Origin: Actinomycetales bacterium
GTDB lineage: Bacteria > Actinomycetota > Actinomycetes > Actinomycetales > Microbacteriaceae
Reading direction: 5' to 3'
DNA length: 5,012 nucleotides
Assembly: GCA_028868555.1 (NCBI GenBank)
Contig: JAGWUG010000081.1
Coordinates: forward strand, 1-5,012
The position numbers were made by a program, and so were the translations under genes. Positions 1 through 5,012 of the stretch are shown piece after piece; the first letter of the stretch is position 1, and every line of letters starts with the position of its first letter. Under the pieces are notes generated by a model, which worked only from the letters and a program-made list of their open reading frames with translations, was not told the DNA's origin and did not search any database.

Positions 1-629
1 GCCACGCGGAAGACGTCTCCCAGGTTGTGGCTAATGATAATTACGCCCACGCCATTGTCGGCGAGGCGGCGAACCAGGTTGAGAACCTGCTCGGTCTGGG
101 CAACACCCAGGGCGGCGGTTGGTTCGTCGAGGATTACCAGCTTGGCTTCGCGGAGCACCGAACGAGCGATGGCTACGGTCTGGCGCTGACCACCGGAGAG
201 CGAGGATACCTTCTGGCGAACCGACTTCACGGTGCGAACCGAGAGGCTCTGCAGTGCCTTGGTGGCCTGAAGCTCCATCTCCGACTCGTGCAGGGTGCCG
301 GTCTTGAGGACCTCGTGACCGAGGAACATGTTCTGAACGATGTCCAGGTTCTCGCAGAGCGCGAGGTCCTGGTACACAACCTCGATGCCGAGGTCGCTTG
401 CCTCGAGTGGGTTGTGGATGTTTACGAGTTCGCCGTTGAAGCGAACCTCTCCCTCGTCGTAAGGCTGAACGCCCGAGAGGCCCTTGATGAGGGTGGACTT
501 ACCGGCACCGTTGTCACCAACGAGAGCGGTGACTTTACCGGCGAAAACTTTGAGGTCAATGCCCTTCAGGACATCAACTGGACCGAAACTCTTTTTGATT
601 CCGGCTAGTTCGACTACTGGGATCTCCAC
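1..629 (-). CDS. xylG: Sugar (xylose) ABC transporter ATP-binding protein, XylG/FrcA-like, partial (C-terminus off window)
   Basis: Cytoplasmic ATPase that should power xylose import together with XylF and a permease lying beyond the left edge. The 209 complete codons visible carry every core ABC motif: Walker A GDNGAGKST at residues 38-46, Q-loop Gln87 in VVYQDLA, signature LSGGQ at 144-148, Walker B LVILDE at 164-169, and H-loop His201 in IISHN. The segment after Walker B reads TAALGV in place of a classical D-loop, as is usual in the ribose/xylose/fructose (CUT2) sugar ATPases. I chose the GTG at 627-629 because GAAAGGG lies 6 nt upstream and the ABC domain begins within a few residues (VEIPVVELAGIKKSFG). 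The gene lies 98 bp after xylF in the same direction, beyond a strong hairpin that probably lowers its transcription relative to xylF. The domain resembles single-domain FrcA-type proteins of about 260 residues, but a two-domain XylG of about 500 cannot be excluded because the end is missing. The ABC sugar ATPase call is near certain; xylose specificity rests on the neighbours. Confidence 0.92.
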   Translation of the reverse strand, partial: MEIPVVELAGIKKSFGPVDVLKGIDLKVFAGKVTALVGDNGAGKSTLIKGLSGVQPYDEGEVRFNGELVNIHNPLEASDLGIEVVYQDLALCENLDIVQNMFLGHEVLKTGTLHESEMELQATKALQSLSVRTVKSVRQKVSSLSGGQRQTVAIARSVLREAKLVILDEPTAALGVAQTEQVLNLVRRLADNGVGVIIISHNLGDVFRV

Positions 630-676
630 AAGTAGCCCTTTCTGTGTTGCGGATGTTGTTGTGGTTCTTGGAGAAG

Positions 677-713
677 AAAAGCTGCCCTGCGCCTACTCGA
701 GGCGCAGGGCAGC
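677..713 (-). terminator. Strong intrinsic terminator/attenuator between xylF and xylG
   Basis: A perfect 14-bp inverted repeat (GCTGCCCTGCGCCT at 681-694 and its complement at 700-713) encloses a 5-nt loop. Read on the minus strand it begins 15 nt after the xylF stop and is followed by TTTTCTTCT, a usable U-rich tract. It lies wholly between the two genes. The usual role of such a hairpin after a binding-protein gene is to stop most transcripts and protect the upstream mRNA, giving much more binding protein than ATPase or permease. That role is inference; the hairpin is seen directly. Confidence 0.88.
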
Positions 714-727
714 CCCTTTGTCAGTTG

Positions 728-1768
728 TTACTTGACGCCGTACTTCTTACATGCGGCTGCTACAGCTGCAGTACATACGTCGGCTACCTTTGCGTCGCCA
801 GCAGCAACCACGGTCTTAACAGTGGCGGCCTTGATCAGGATCGGGGTCGAAGCCAGGAATGGGGTGCCGTCTGCAAGCTTCTTGCTAACGGTGACCTTCT
901 GGCCCTTCAGGATCTTGATTGCCAGGTCGGTAGCGGCCTTAGCCTCAACCTTGAATGGCTTGTAGACAGTTGCGGTCTGCTTGCCCAGCAGAACGTTCTG
1001 CAGACCAGCAACCGAAGCGTCCTGACCCGAGATAACGGCAGTCTGCTTGTTCTTGTCGAGGATGGCGATGATTGCCGAAGCGTTGTTGTCGTTTGGCGAC
1101 AGAACTGCGTCAATCTTGCCCTTCAGAGCGGTGAATGCCTGCTCGAACTCAGTTCCAGCAGTTGGGCCATCCCAGGTGCCCTTCATGGTGAAGGCAGCCT
1201 TTGCGCCAGCCTTGTTCAGAACAGCGAGTGCACCGTTCAGGAACATTGCGGCGTTACCGTCGGTTGGGTCACCGGAACCGTAAACGATGCTTGCGGTCTT
1301 TGGGTCCTTGCCAGCAGCCTTGAGGCCGTCAACTACGGTCTGTCCCTCGAGAGCACCAACAGCGGTGTTGTCGAACGATACGTAGTAGCTAGCACCAGCG
1401 ATTGGGCGGTCGTAGGCAATAACAGGAATGCCCTGAGCCTTTGCCTTGGTTGCAACAGCTGCACCGGCACCGTTGAAGTCAACCAGGATCATAACGCCAC
1501 AGCCCTTAGCGAGCTGAGCGTCAGCGATGGTTGCGAACTTCGCGGTGTCCTTCTGTGCGTTCTGGATGTCGGTCTTGAAACCGGCCTTGGTCAGAGCGCT
1601 GTTCAGAGCTGGACGGTCACCGGACTCCCAGCGGGTACCGCTGTCGGCGTCTGGCAGGATTACGCAGGCACGCTTGCTAGCAGCTGCGTGAGCGGCGCCT
1701 ACGCCGGTCAGAAGCAGTGCCGAAGCGGCAGCAATAGCAACTGCAGCAGAGAATGCAGTCTTCTTCAT
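728..1768 (-). CDS. xylF: D-xylose ABC transporter substrate-binding protein XylF
   Basis: Exported sugar-binding protein (periplasmic-binding-protein type 1 fold, 346 residues) that captures xylose and delivers it to the membrane transporter. Residues 1-28 form a Sec signal peptide: MKKT, a hydrophobic Ala/Leu-rich core, and an AxA site (AHA, 26-28). Family landmarks follow: YDRP at 119-122, YVSFDN at 129-134, a SPNDNN segment at 224-229, GQDAS at 248-252 and TVYKPFK at 267-273. The YDRP/SFDN and GQDA...TVYKP blocks match XylF rather than ribose- or galactose-binding proteins. The ATG at 1766-1768 is preceded by AGGAG at 5 nt spacing; the frame is open for 20 more codons upstream, but these hold no signal peptide and would hide it. 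There is no lipobox cysteine, which is odd for a monoderm. Four cysteines remain (35, 90, 332, 340), two of them close to the C-terminus. Regulation is probably by XylR through the sites at 1844-1862 and 1907-1925. Xylose is the likely ligand given xylA and xylB next door. Confidence 0.93.
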   Translation of the reverse strand: MKKTAFSAAVAIAAASALLLTGVGAAHAAASKRACVILPDADSGTRWESGDRPALNSALTKAGFKTDIQNAQKDTAKFATIADAQLAKGCGVMILVDFNGAGAAVATKAKAQGIPVIAYDRPIAGASYYVSFDNTAVGALEGQTVVDGLKAAGKDPKTASIVYGSGDPTDGNAAMFLNGALAVLNKAGAKAAFTMKGTWDGPTAGTEFEQAFTALKGKIDAVLSPNDNNASAIIAILDKNKQTAVISGQDASVAGLQNVLLGKQTATVYKPFKVEAKAATDLAIKILKGQKVTVSKKLADGTPFLASTPILIKAATVKTVVAAGDAKVADVCTAAVAAACKKYGVK

Positions 1769-1804
1769 TGTGTCTCCTAGATGGATTGTTTTGGTTTTTG
1801 TGTA

Positions 1805-1838
1805 ACAGCCCCCAACGGGCCGCCCCATTTGAGGCTGT
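1805..1838 (-). other. Stem-loop in the probable xylF 5' leader
   Basis: ACAGCC at 1805-1810 and GGCTGT at 1833-1838 form a perfect 6-bp stem around a 22-nt GC-rich loop that itself contains complementary GGGC/GCCC segments. It lies between the operator nearest xylF and the xylF ribosome binding site, so it would be in the leader RNA if transcription starts near or upstream of operator 1. It could aid mRNA stability or be chance structure in a GC-rich stretch. No riboswitch class is recognised. Confidence 0.35.
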
Positions 1839-1843
1839 ATCTA

Positions 1844-1862
1844 TTGTTGCCCTAAACAACAA
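1844..1862. promoter_or_regulatory. Probable XylR operator 1 (xylF-proximal)
   Basis: TTGTTG-CCCTAAA-CAACAA is a perfect 6-bp inverted repeat with a 7-bp spacer. The same half-sites and spacing occur three more times in this window, only in the two control regions, and one pair lies next to the ROK regulator gene. This makes it the likely XylR binding site, although binding is inferred. It sits 75 bp upstream of the xylF start codon. An 8-bp palindrome CAAATTTG at 1864-1871 follows immediately. A weak minus-strand promoter could overlap it (TTGTTT at 1861-1866, 17 bp, then TAGATA at 1838-1843), which would fit steric repression, but the -10 match is poor. Confidence 0.8.
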
Positions 1863-1882
1863 ACAAATTTGGGCGTTTTCGG

Positions 1883-1901
1883 TAACGATTAGGCATCGTT
1901 A
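1883..1901. promoter_or_regulatory. Second, distinct palindrome (operator candidate for another regulator)
   Basis: TAACGAT-TAGGC-ATCGTTA is a perfect 7-bp inverted repeat with a 5-bp spacer, lying between the two XylR-type sites upstream of xylF. Its half-sites differ from TTGTTG/CAACAA, so it is not simply another XylR site. Its position suggests binding by a second transcription factor, for example a global carbon regulator or a LacI-type protein, but I cannot name it. The only related sequence noticed in the xylA-xylR region is a single AACGAT at 4663-4668. Confidence 0.5.
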
Positions 1902-1906
1902 TGGTT

Positions 1907-1925
1907 TTGTTGTTTAAAGCAACAA
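1907..1925. promoter_or_regulatory. Probable XylR operator 2 (xylF-distal)
   Basis: TTGTTG-TTTAAAG-CAACAA is again a perfect 6-7-6 inverted repeat. Its centre is 63 bp from that of operator 1, close to six helical turns, so dimers on both sites would face the same side and could loop the DNA across the intervening palindrome. XylR binding is inferred from the shared motif. Confidence 0.8.
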
Positions 1926-1945
1926 GTAACCGCTTGCGGGGCTAC

Positions 1946-1969
1946 AGCCCTTTATTGACGGGCTTTTTT
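1946..1969 (+). terminator. Weak terminator-like hairpin just past the xylB stop, oriented on the plus strand
   Basis: AGCCC at 1946-1950 pairs with GGGCT at 1960-1964 around a 9-nt loop, and six T's (1964-1969) follow on the plus strand. Only the plus orientation has the U-tract. On the minus strand, the direction of xylB, the hairpin starts 3 nt after the stop codon but is followed by GTAGCCCCG, so it is a poor terminator there. An extra GGGGCT at 1938-1943 could pair with 1946-1950 instead. No plus-strand gene ends here, so it may block antisense transcription into xylB, or simply be a 3'-end structure. Confidence 0.35.
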
Positions 1970-3389
1970 AATAGAGGTTTTTGGCGGCCGCTGCATATTG
2001 CATAACGGTTACAGACACAGCGGGGCGATTTACCGTTGCCAGCAGGTCGATGCTCCAGTTTGGCCGCGAACCCGAAATTACCCAAGCAGCCTGCCTCGCG
2101 GCACCGTCTGCAACGTACTCACCGGGGGCCGGAACGGCTACCGGGAGCCCAAAGATCTCTGCCGCGATCTGCTGCACGGCTGGGTTGGCTGCCGCACCTC
2201 CAACCAACAGGATTCGCTTGGTGGCAACACCTGCATCGGTGAGTGCGGAAAGGCCGGCGGCTAGTCCGCAGAGCATTCCCTCAATGGCGGCACGCGCCAA
2301 ATTTGGGCGAGTGTTGTTGGCCAGGGTTAGGCCAACCAGAGATGCCGTGGCATCAGGAAGGTTTGGGGTGCGTTCGCCCTCGAAATAGGGAACGAGCACA
2401 ACACCGCCGGAGCCAGGTTCGGCCTGAAGGGCCAGCTGCCCCAGCTCGTCGTGCGAGACCTCCAGCAGCGAAGCGAACGAGTCCAGAACACGCGCGGCGT
2501 TCAGCGTGCAGACAAGCGGCAGGAAACTTCCTGAGGCACTGGAGAAACCAGCGATCGTTCCGGTGGCGTCGTTGGTAGGTGTTGCCGAAACCGAGAACAC
2601 TGTTCCCGAAGTGCCAAGAGAAACGATTACATCGCCGTCGACTGCATCCACGCCAAGTCCCGCTGCGGCATTGTCGCCAGCTCCGCAGGCAATGACACCC
2701 GTGAACCCAGATCGGCCCGAGTTTGCTGCGAAGGCTGCCACGCCAGGAGAAACGATTTTCGGGAGAGCCGGAACGCGACCCAAGATCCAGGTCGGGATCT
2801 CTGGGACGTACTGACCGGTGGCTGGGTTGAAATAGCCGGTGCCCGAGGCATCGGAGGCATCGGTGGCAAGCGCGGTTAGGTCTGGGCCAAACTGGCTCTC
2901 CCCCGCCGGACCGTAGCCGGCAAGACGCCAGCTCAGGTAGTCGTGCGGGAGGCAGACTGCAGCAACCCGGGCAGCATTCTCAGGCTCGTTGGTCGCCACC
3001 CAGGCTACCTTGGTGCTGGTGAAGGAAGCCACCGGAAGCGACCCGGTTTCACGAGCCAGGTAGTCGGCACCAAAGTGGGCAATCAGTCGCTCGGCGTCGC
3101 CGGCGCTGCGGGTGTCATTCCATAGAAGTGCGTCGCGCACCACGGTGCCGTCTTCGGCAAGCAACACCATTCCGTGCTGCTGCCCACCGATGGAGATGGC
3201 CGCAACATCGGTCAACCCACCGGCATCGGCGATTGCCACCTGCATGGCCTCCCACCAGCGCTCCGGATGAACCTCGGTGCCGTTGGGGTGCGAGGCCCGA
3301 CCGGTGCGAACAAGCGCACCGGTCTGAGCATCACGAATGACAACCTTGCAGGACTGCGTCGACGAATCGACGCCGGCAACCAGAACCAC
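1968..3389 (-). CDS. xylB: Xylulokinase XylB
   Basis: Cytoplasmic FGGY-family kinase (473 residues, normal length) that phosphorylates D-xylulose with ATP to D-xylulose 5-phosphate, the entry point to the pentose phosphate pathway. The sequence shows the N-terminal phosphate loop GVDSSTQS at 6-13, the substrate-binding segment GGQQHGM at 68-74, LLWNDTRS at 88-95, the catalytic base Asp239 in GAGDNAAAGLG, the second phosphate motif SLGTSGTVF at 257-265, the conserved PYFEGERTPNLP at 334-345, and the adenosine-site GGAAANP at 397-403. QQHGM with GAGDN marks xylulokinase rather than glycerol kinase. The start is the GTG at 3387-3389, where the family N-terminus begins; there is no clear Shine-Dalgarno (only GAG about 9 nt upstream), so translation is probably coupled to xylA, whose stop lies 21 nt upstream and in the same frame. 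It is expected to be co-transcribed with xylA and controlled by XylR. Confidence 0.96.
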   Translation of the reverse strand: MVLVAGVDSSTQSCKVVIRDAQTGALVRTGRASHPNGTEVHPERWWEAMQVAIADAGGLTDVAAISIGGQQHGMVLLAEDGTVVRDALLWNDTRSAGDAERLIAHFGADYLARETGSLPVASFTSTKVAWVATNEPENAARVAAVCLPHDYLSWRLAGYGPAGESQFGPDLTALATDASDASGTGYFNPATGQYVPEIPTWILGRVPALPKIVSPGVAAFAANSGRSGFTGVIACGAGDNAAAGLGVDAVDGDVIVSLGTSGTVFSVSATPTNDATGTIAGFSSASGSFLPLVCTLNAARVLDSFASLLEVSHDELGQLALQAEPGSGGVVLVPYFEGERTPNLPDATASLVGLTLANNTRPNLARAAIEGMLCGLAAGLSALTDAGVATKRILLVGGAAANPAVQQIAAEIFGLPVAVPAPGEYVADGAARQAAWVISGSRPNWSIDLLATVNRPAVSVTVMQYAAAAKNLY

Positions 3390-3410
3390 TTTGTTTGACT
3401 CGGGCGGGGC

Positions 3411-4601
3411 TTAGCGAGCACCCATGAGGTGCTCGAGTGCCAGCTGGTTGAGGTGGACGAAGTTGAAGCCCTTGCCGTTGTAGTAGCTGTCGGCATCGAA
3501 GTCCTCGTAGGAGCTGCGGTCTGCCAGAAGCTGGGCGTAGCCCTCACCCGGGTTCAGGGTTGGCTTACGCAGCTGGTGCACGCGAGAAGCCTCGAGTGCT
3601 GCCTTGACCTCAGGGTCGGCGTTGAAAGCTGCGGCACGCTCCTTGAGCAGCAAGTAGGTGCGCATGTTGGCTGCGGCCGATGCCCAGACACCGTTGTAGT
3701 CCTCGGTGCGGCTTGGCTTGTAGTCGAAGTGGCGAGGGCCGTCGTAGGCGCGGCCACCATTTACGCCACCGAACTCCAGAAGGTTCACCAGGCTGAAGGC
3801 GTTGAAGATGTCGCCGTGGCCGAAGACCAGGTCCTGGTCAAACTTCACACCGCGCTGACCGTTGAGGTCAATGTGGTACAGCTTGCCGTGCTCCAGCGCC
3901 TGCTCGATGCCGGCGGTGAAGTTCAGGCCAGCCATCTGCTCGTGGCCAACCTCTGGGTTCAGGCCAACCAGCTCTGGGTGGTCAAGGGTGTTGATGAACG
4001 CCATAGCGTGACCGAGAGTTGGAAGCAGGATGTCACCGCGAGGCTCGTTTGGCTTTGGCTCGATGGCGAAGCGGATGTCGTAACCCTTGTCGATCACGTA
4101 CTGTCCCAGCAGGTTGCAGGCCTCGCGGTAGCGCTCGAGAGCTGCGCGAACGTCCTTGGCGTTGTCATACTCGGCGCCTTCGCGGCCACCCCACATGACG
4201 AAGGTCTTGGCGCCCATCTCGGCCGCCAGGTCCAGGTTGCGCAGTGCCTTTCGTAGCGAGAAGCGACGCACCTCGCGGTCGTTGCTGGTGAAGGCCCCGT
4301 CCTTGAAGACCGGGTGGCTGAAGAGGTTGGTGGTGACCATCGGAATGATCATGCCGGTGTCGGCAAGTGCCTGCTTCAATCGATCGATCTGGCCCTGGCG
4401 GACTGCATCGGAGGAACCGAATGGGAATAGGTCATCGTCGTGGAAGGTGAGGCCGTAGGCGCCCAACTCCGAAAGCTTGTGTACGGCTTCAACCACGTCT
4501 AGCTCGGCGCGAGTTGCGCCACCAAACTGATCCTGCGCGCGCCAGCCGATGGTCCAGAGGCCGAATGAGAACTTGTCTTCGCGTGATGGAGTGAGAGTCA
4601 C
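3411..4601 (-). CDS. xylA: Xylose isomerase XylA
   Basis: Cytoplasmic TIM-barrel, divalent-metal enzyme that interconverts D-xylose and D-xylulose. Its 396 residues fit the short class I (actinobacterial) type. Active-site residues fall at the same numbers as in Streptomyces enzymes: Trp16, His54 and Asp57 ([11 protein letters not shown]), Phe94, Trp137 (VMWGGREG), Glu181 and Lys183 (EPKP), Glu217 and His220 (EVGH), Asp245, Asp255 and Asp257 (FDQD), and Asp287 (YDGPRHFD). Both metal sites therefore look intact. The GTG at 4599-4601 is chosen because AGGAAA lies 4 nt upstream and the N-terminus aligns with the family. It is the first gene of a xylA-xylB operon transcribed away from xylR, with two probable XylR operators 48-88 bp upstream of its start, as expected for xylose induction. 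Confidence 0.98.
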   Translation of the reverse strand: MTLTPSREDKFSFGLWTIGWRAQDQFGGATRAELDVVEAVHKLSELGAYGLTFHDDDLFPFGSSDAVRQGQIDRLKQALADTGMIIPMVTTNLFSHPVFKDGAFTSNDREVRRFSLRKALRNLDLAAEMGAKTFVMWGGREGAEYDNAKDVRAALERYREACNLLGQYVIDKGYDIRFAIEPKPNEPRGDILLPTLGHAMAFINTLDHPELVGLNPEVGHEQMAGLNFTAGIEQALEHGKLYHIDLNGQRGVKFDQDLVFGHGDIFNAFSLVNLLEFGGVNGGRAYDGPRHFDYKPSRTEDYNGVWASAAANMRTYLLLKERAAAFNADPEVKAALEASRVHQLRKPTLNPGEGYAQLLADRSSYEDFDADSYYNGKGFNFVHLNQLALEHLMGAR

Positions 4602-4626
4602 GATGTTTCCTAATTCTTGTGCAAGA

Positions 4627-4642
4627 AAGCCTTTTGGGGCTT
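4627..4642 (-). other. Short hairpin in the probable xylA leader
   Basis: AAGCC at 4627-4631 pairs with GGCTT at 4638-4642 around a 6-nt loop, and on the minus strand it is followed by TCTTG. It lies between the XylR sites and the xylA ribosome binding site. It is too weak to call a terminator; it may be a minor leader structure or chance. Confidence 0.2.
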
Positions 4643-4648
4643 CGGCAT

Positions 4649-4667
4649 TTGTTGCCTAAGACAACGA
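4649..4667. promoter_or_regulatory. Probable XylR operator 3 (xylA side)
   Basis: TTGTTG-CCTAAGA-CAACGA keeps the 6-7-6 layout of the other sites with one mismatch in the right half (CAACGA for CAACAA). It is the xylA-proximal site of the divergent region. A mismatch would be expected to give a weaker site that fills with help from the adjacent operator 4, but this is inference. Confidence 0.75.
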
Positions 4668-4670
4668 TGT

Positions 4671-4689
4671 TTGTTGCTCAAGGCAACAA
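4671..4689. promoter_or_regulatory. Probable XylR operator 4 (xylR side)
   Basis: TTGTTG-CTCAAGG-CAACAA is a perfect copy of the half-sites, starting 3 bp after operator 3. The centre-to-centre distance is 22 bp, about two helical turns, so two dimers could sit side by side on the same face. Its left half also serves as the -35 of the best candidate xylR promoter, which suggests autoregulation. Confidence 0.8.
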
Positions 4690-4698
4690 TAGTAAATT
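4671..4698 (+). promoter_or_regulatory. Candidate xylR promoter overlapping operator 4
   Basis: A TTGTTG hexamer at 4671-4676, a 16-bp spacer and TAAATT at 4693-4698 give a fair sigma-70-type promoter reading toward xylR, with a start expected near 4705. An alternative -35, TTGAAA at 4699-4704, lacks a good -10 at 16-18 bp. The overlap with operator 4 would let XylR repress its own gene. No equally good core promoter was found for xylA on the other strand. Confidence 0.4.
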
Positions 4699-4730
4699 TT
4701 GAAACGTTTTTTCCAGTAGTTTTGGTACAC

Positions 4731-4737
4731 GGAGGAG
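4731..4737 (+). promoter_or_regulatory. Ribosome binding site of xylR
   Basis: GGAGGAG is a strong Shine-Dalgarno sequence 8 nt before the ATG at 4746-4748, and it fixes that codon as the start. Confidence 0.85.
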
Positions 4738-4745
4738 ATTGTTAT

Positions 4746-5012
4746 ATGCCTGATACCAAAACGCCGCGGGCACCGCTGGGTCAGAACCGCGAGAACCTGC
4801 GCCAACACAATCTCTCCGTTGTTCTGCGCATGCTGCACCAGTCGCGCTCGGTGCCCCGCTCGCACCTCACCTCGGTTACCGGCCTGAATCGTTCCACCAT
4901 TTCGGACCTCGTGGGCGAACTGGTTTCTCTCGGTCTTGCCACCGAGGCCGAGGCCCAGATCATCGGTTCGGTTGGCCGTCCGTCGCTCACAGTTCAAGCC
5001 AGCGAGAACATC
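4746..5012 (+). CDS. xylR: ROK-family transcriptional repressor, probable xylose regulator XylR, partial (C-terminus off window)
   Basis: The first 89 residues of a DNA-binding regulator are visible and the gene runs off the right edge. Residues about 17-68 form a winged helix-turn-helix of the MarR-like kind found in ROK repressors such as Bacillus XylR and NagC: a first helix NLSVVLRMLHQS, a turn with SRSVPRSHL, the recognition helix in TGLNRSTISDLV (45-56), then GELVSLGLATE and the wing ending in GRPS (77-80), which is the usual link to the sugar-kinase-like ROK domain. That second domain, expected to bind the inducer, is not in the window. The gene is divergent from xylA across 144 bp holding two TTGTTG-N7-CAACAA sites, with two more before xylF, so it most likely represses xylAB, xylFG and itself. 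ROK family is strongly supported; xylose as effector is inferred from context. Confidence 0.9.
   Translation, partial: MPDTKTPRAPLGQNRENLRQHNLSVVLRMLHQSRSVPRSHLTSVTGLNRSTISDLVGELVSLGLATEAEAQIIGSVGRPSLTVQASENI

Noticed and set aside
644..1780. Long plus-strand open frame (378 codons) covering all of xylF
   Set aside because: It is antisense to a well-supported exported binding protein, has no recognisable domain and runs through the terminator hairpin. It is explained by the biased codon use of xylF, which leaves few stops on the opposite strand.
1769..1828. A 20-residue N-terminal extension of XylF from an upstream start
   Set aside because: The ATG at 1766-1768 has a good AGGAG at 5 nt and begins a textbook signal peptide; the extension would bury it and overlaps the leader hairpin.
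3429..4256. Plus-strand open frame of 275 codons inside xylA
   Set aside because: It is the antisense shadow of xylose isomerase, with no family motif and no plausible ribosome binding context. The same applies to the 193-codon plus-strand frame at 27-608 opposite the ATPase.
4656..4997. Minus-strand open frame of 113 codons across the divergent region and xylR
   Set aside because: It overlaps the operators and is antisense to the clear winged helix-turn-helix of xylR, with no support of its own.
4746..5012. Reading the ROK-family gene as a sugar kinase
   Set aside because: The N-terminus is a DNA-binding winged helix-turn-helix leading to GRPS, typical of ROK repressors; ROK kinases lack this domain.
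1..5012. Mobile elements, CRISPR arrays, tRNA/rRNA genes or an undescribed defence-type system
   Set aside because: No transposase, terminal inverted repeats, direct-repeat arrays or RNA genes were seen. All large coding regions fit one standard xylose pathway, and the recurrent short repeats are operator-like and confined to control regions.

Overview
This window is a D-xylose uptake and catabolism locus from an actinobacterium. The xylose isomerase is the short actinobacterial type, its active-site residues falling at the same numbers as in the Streptomyces enzyme. The xylulokinase, the sugar-binding protein and the ROK-family regulator are also of actinobacterial style. Base composition looks moderately GC-rich by eye rather than very high. 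A member of the Microbacteriaceae or a relative is my best guess, and genus cannot be set from this sequence.

Layout, left to right. Positions 1-629 (minus) hold the N-terminal 209 codons of a sugar ABC transporter ATPase (xylG-like), cut by the window edge. Positions 630-727 are a short intergenic gap with a very strong intrinsic terminator or attenuator. Positions 728-1768 (minus) encode the periplasmic-type xylose-binding protein XylF. Positions 1769-1967 form a control region with two 19-bp TTGTTG-N7-CAACAA operators, a different 19-bp palindrome between them, and hairpins on both sides. Positions 1968-3389 (minus) encode xylulokinase XylB. Positions 3411-4601 (minus) encode xylose isomerase XylA. 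Positions 4602-4745 are a divergent control region with two more copies of the same operator. From 4746 to the right edge (plus) runs the N-terminal winged helix-turn-helix part of a ROK-family repressor, XylR, cut by the window edge.

How it works together. XylF captures xylose outside the membrane, and the ATPase with an off-window permease (expected beyond the left edge) imports it. XylA converts D-xylose to D-xylulose, and XylB phosphorylates this to xylulose 5-phosphate for the pentose phosphate pathway. XylR very probably binds the four TTGTTG-N7-CAACAA sites and represses xylAB, xylFG and itself until xylose is present. All minus-strand genes read the same way (xylA-xylB-xylF-xylG), and I see no good minus-strand terminator between xylB and xylF.

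I did not find a new type of system here. The parts worth a second look are regulatory (paired, helically phased operators, and an unexplained second palindrome) plus a binding protein with no lipobox in what should be a monoderm cell.
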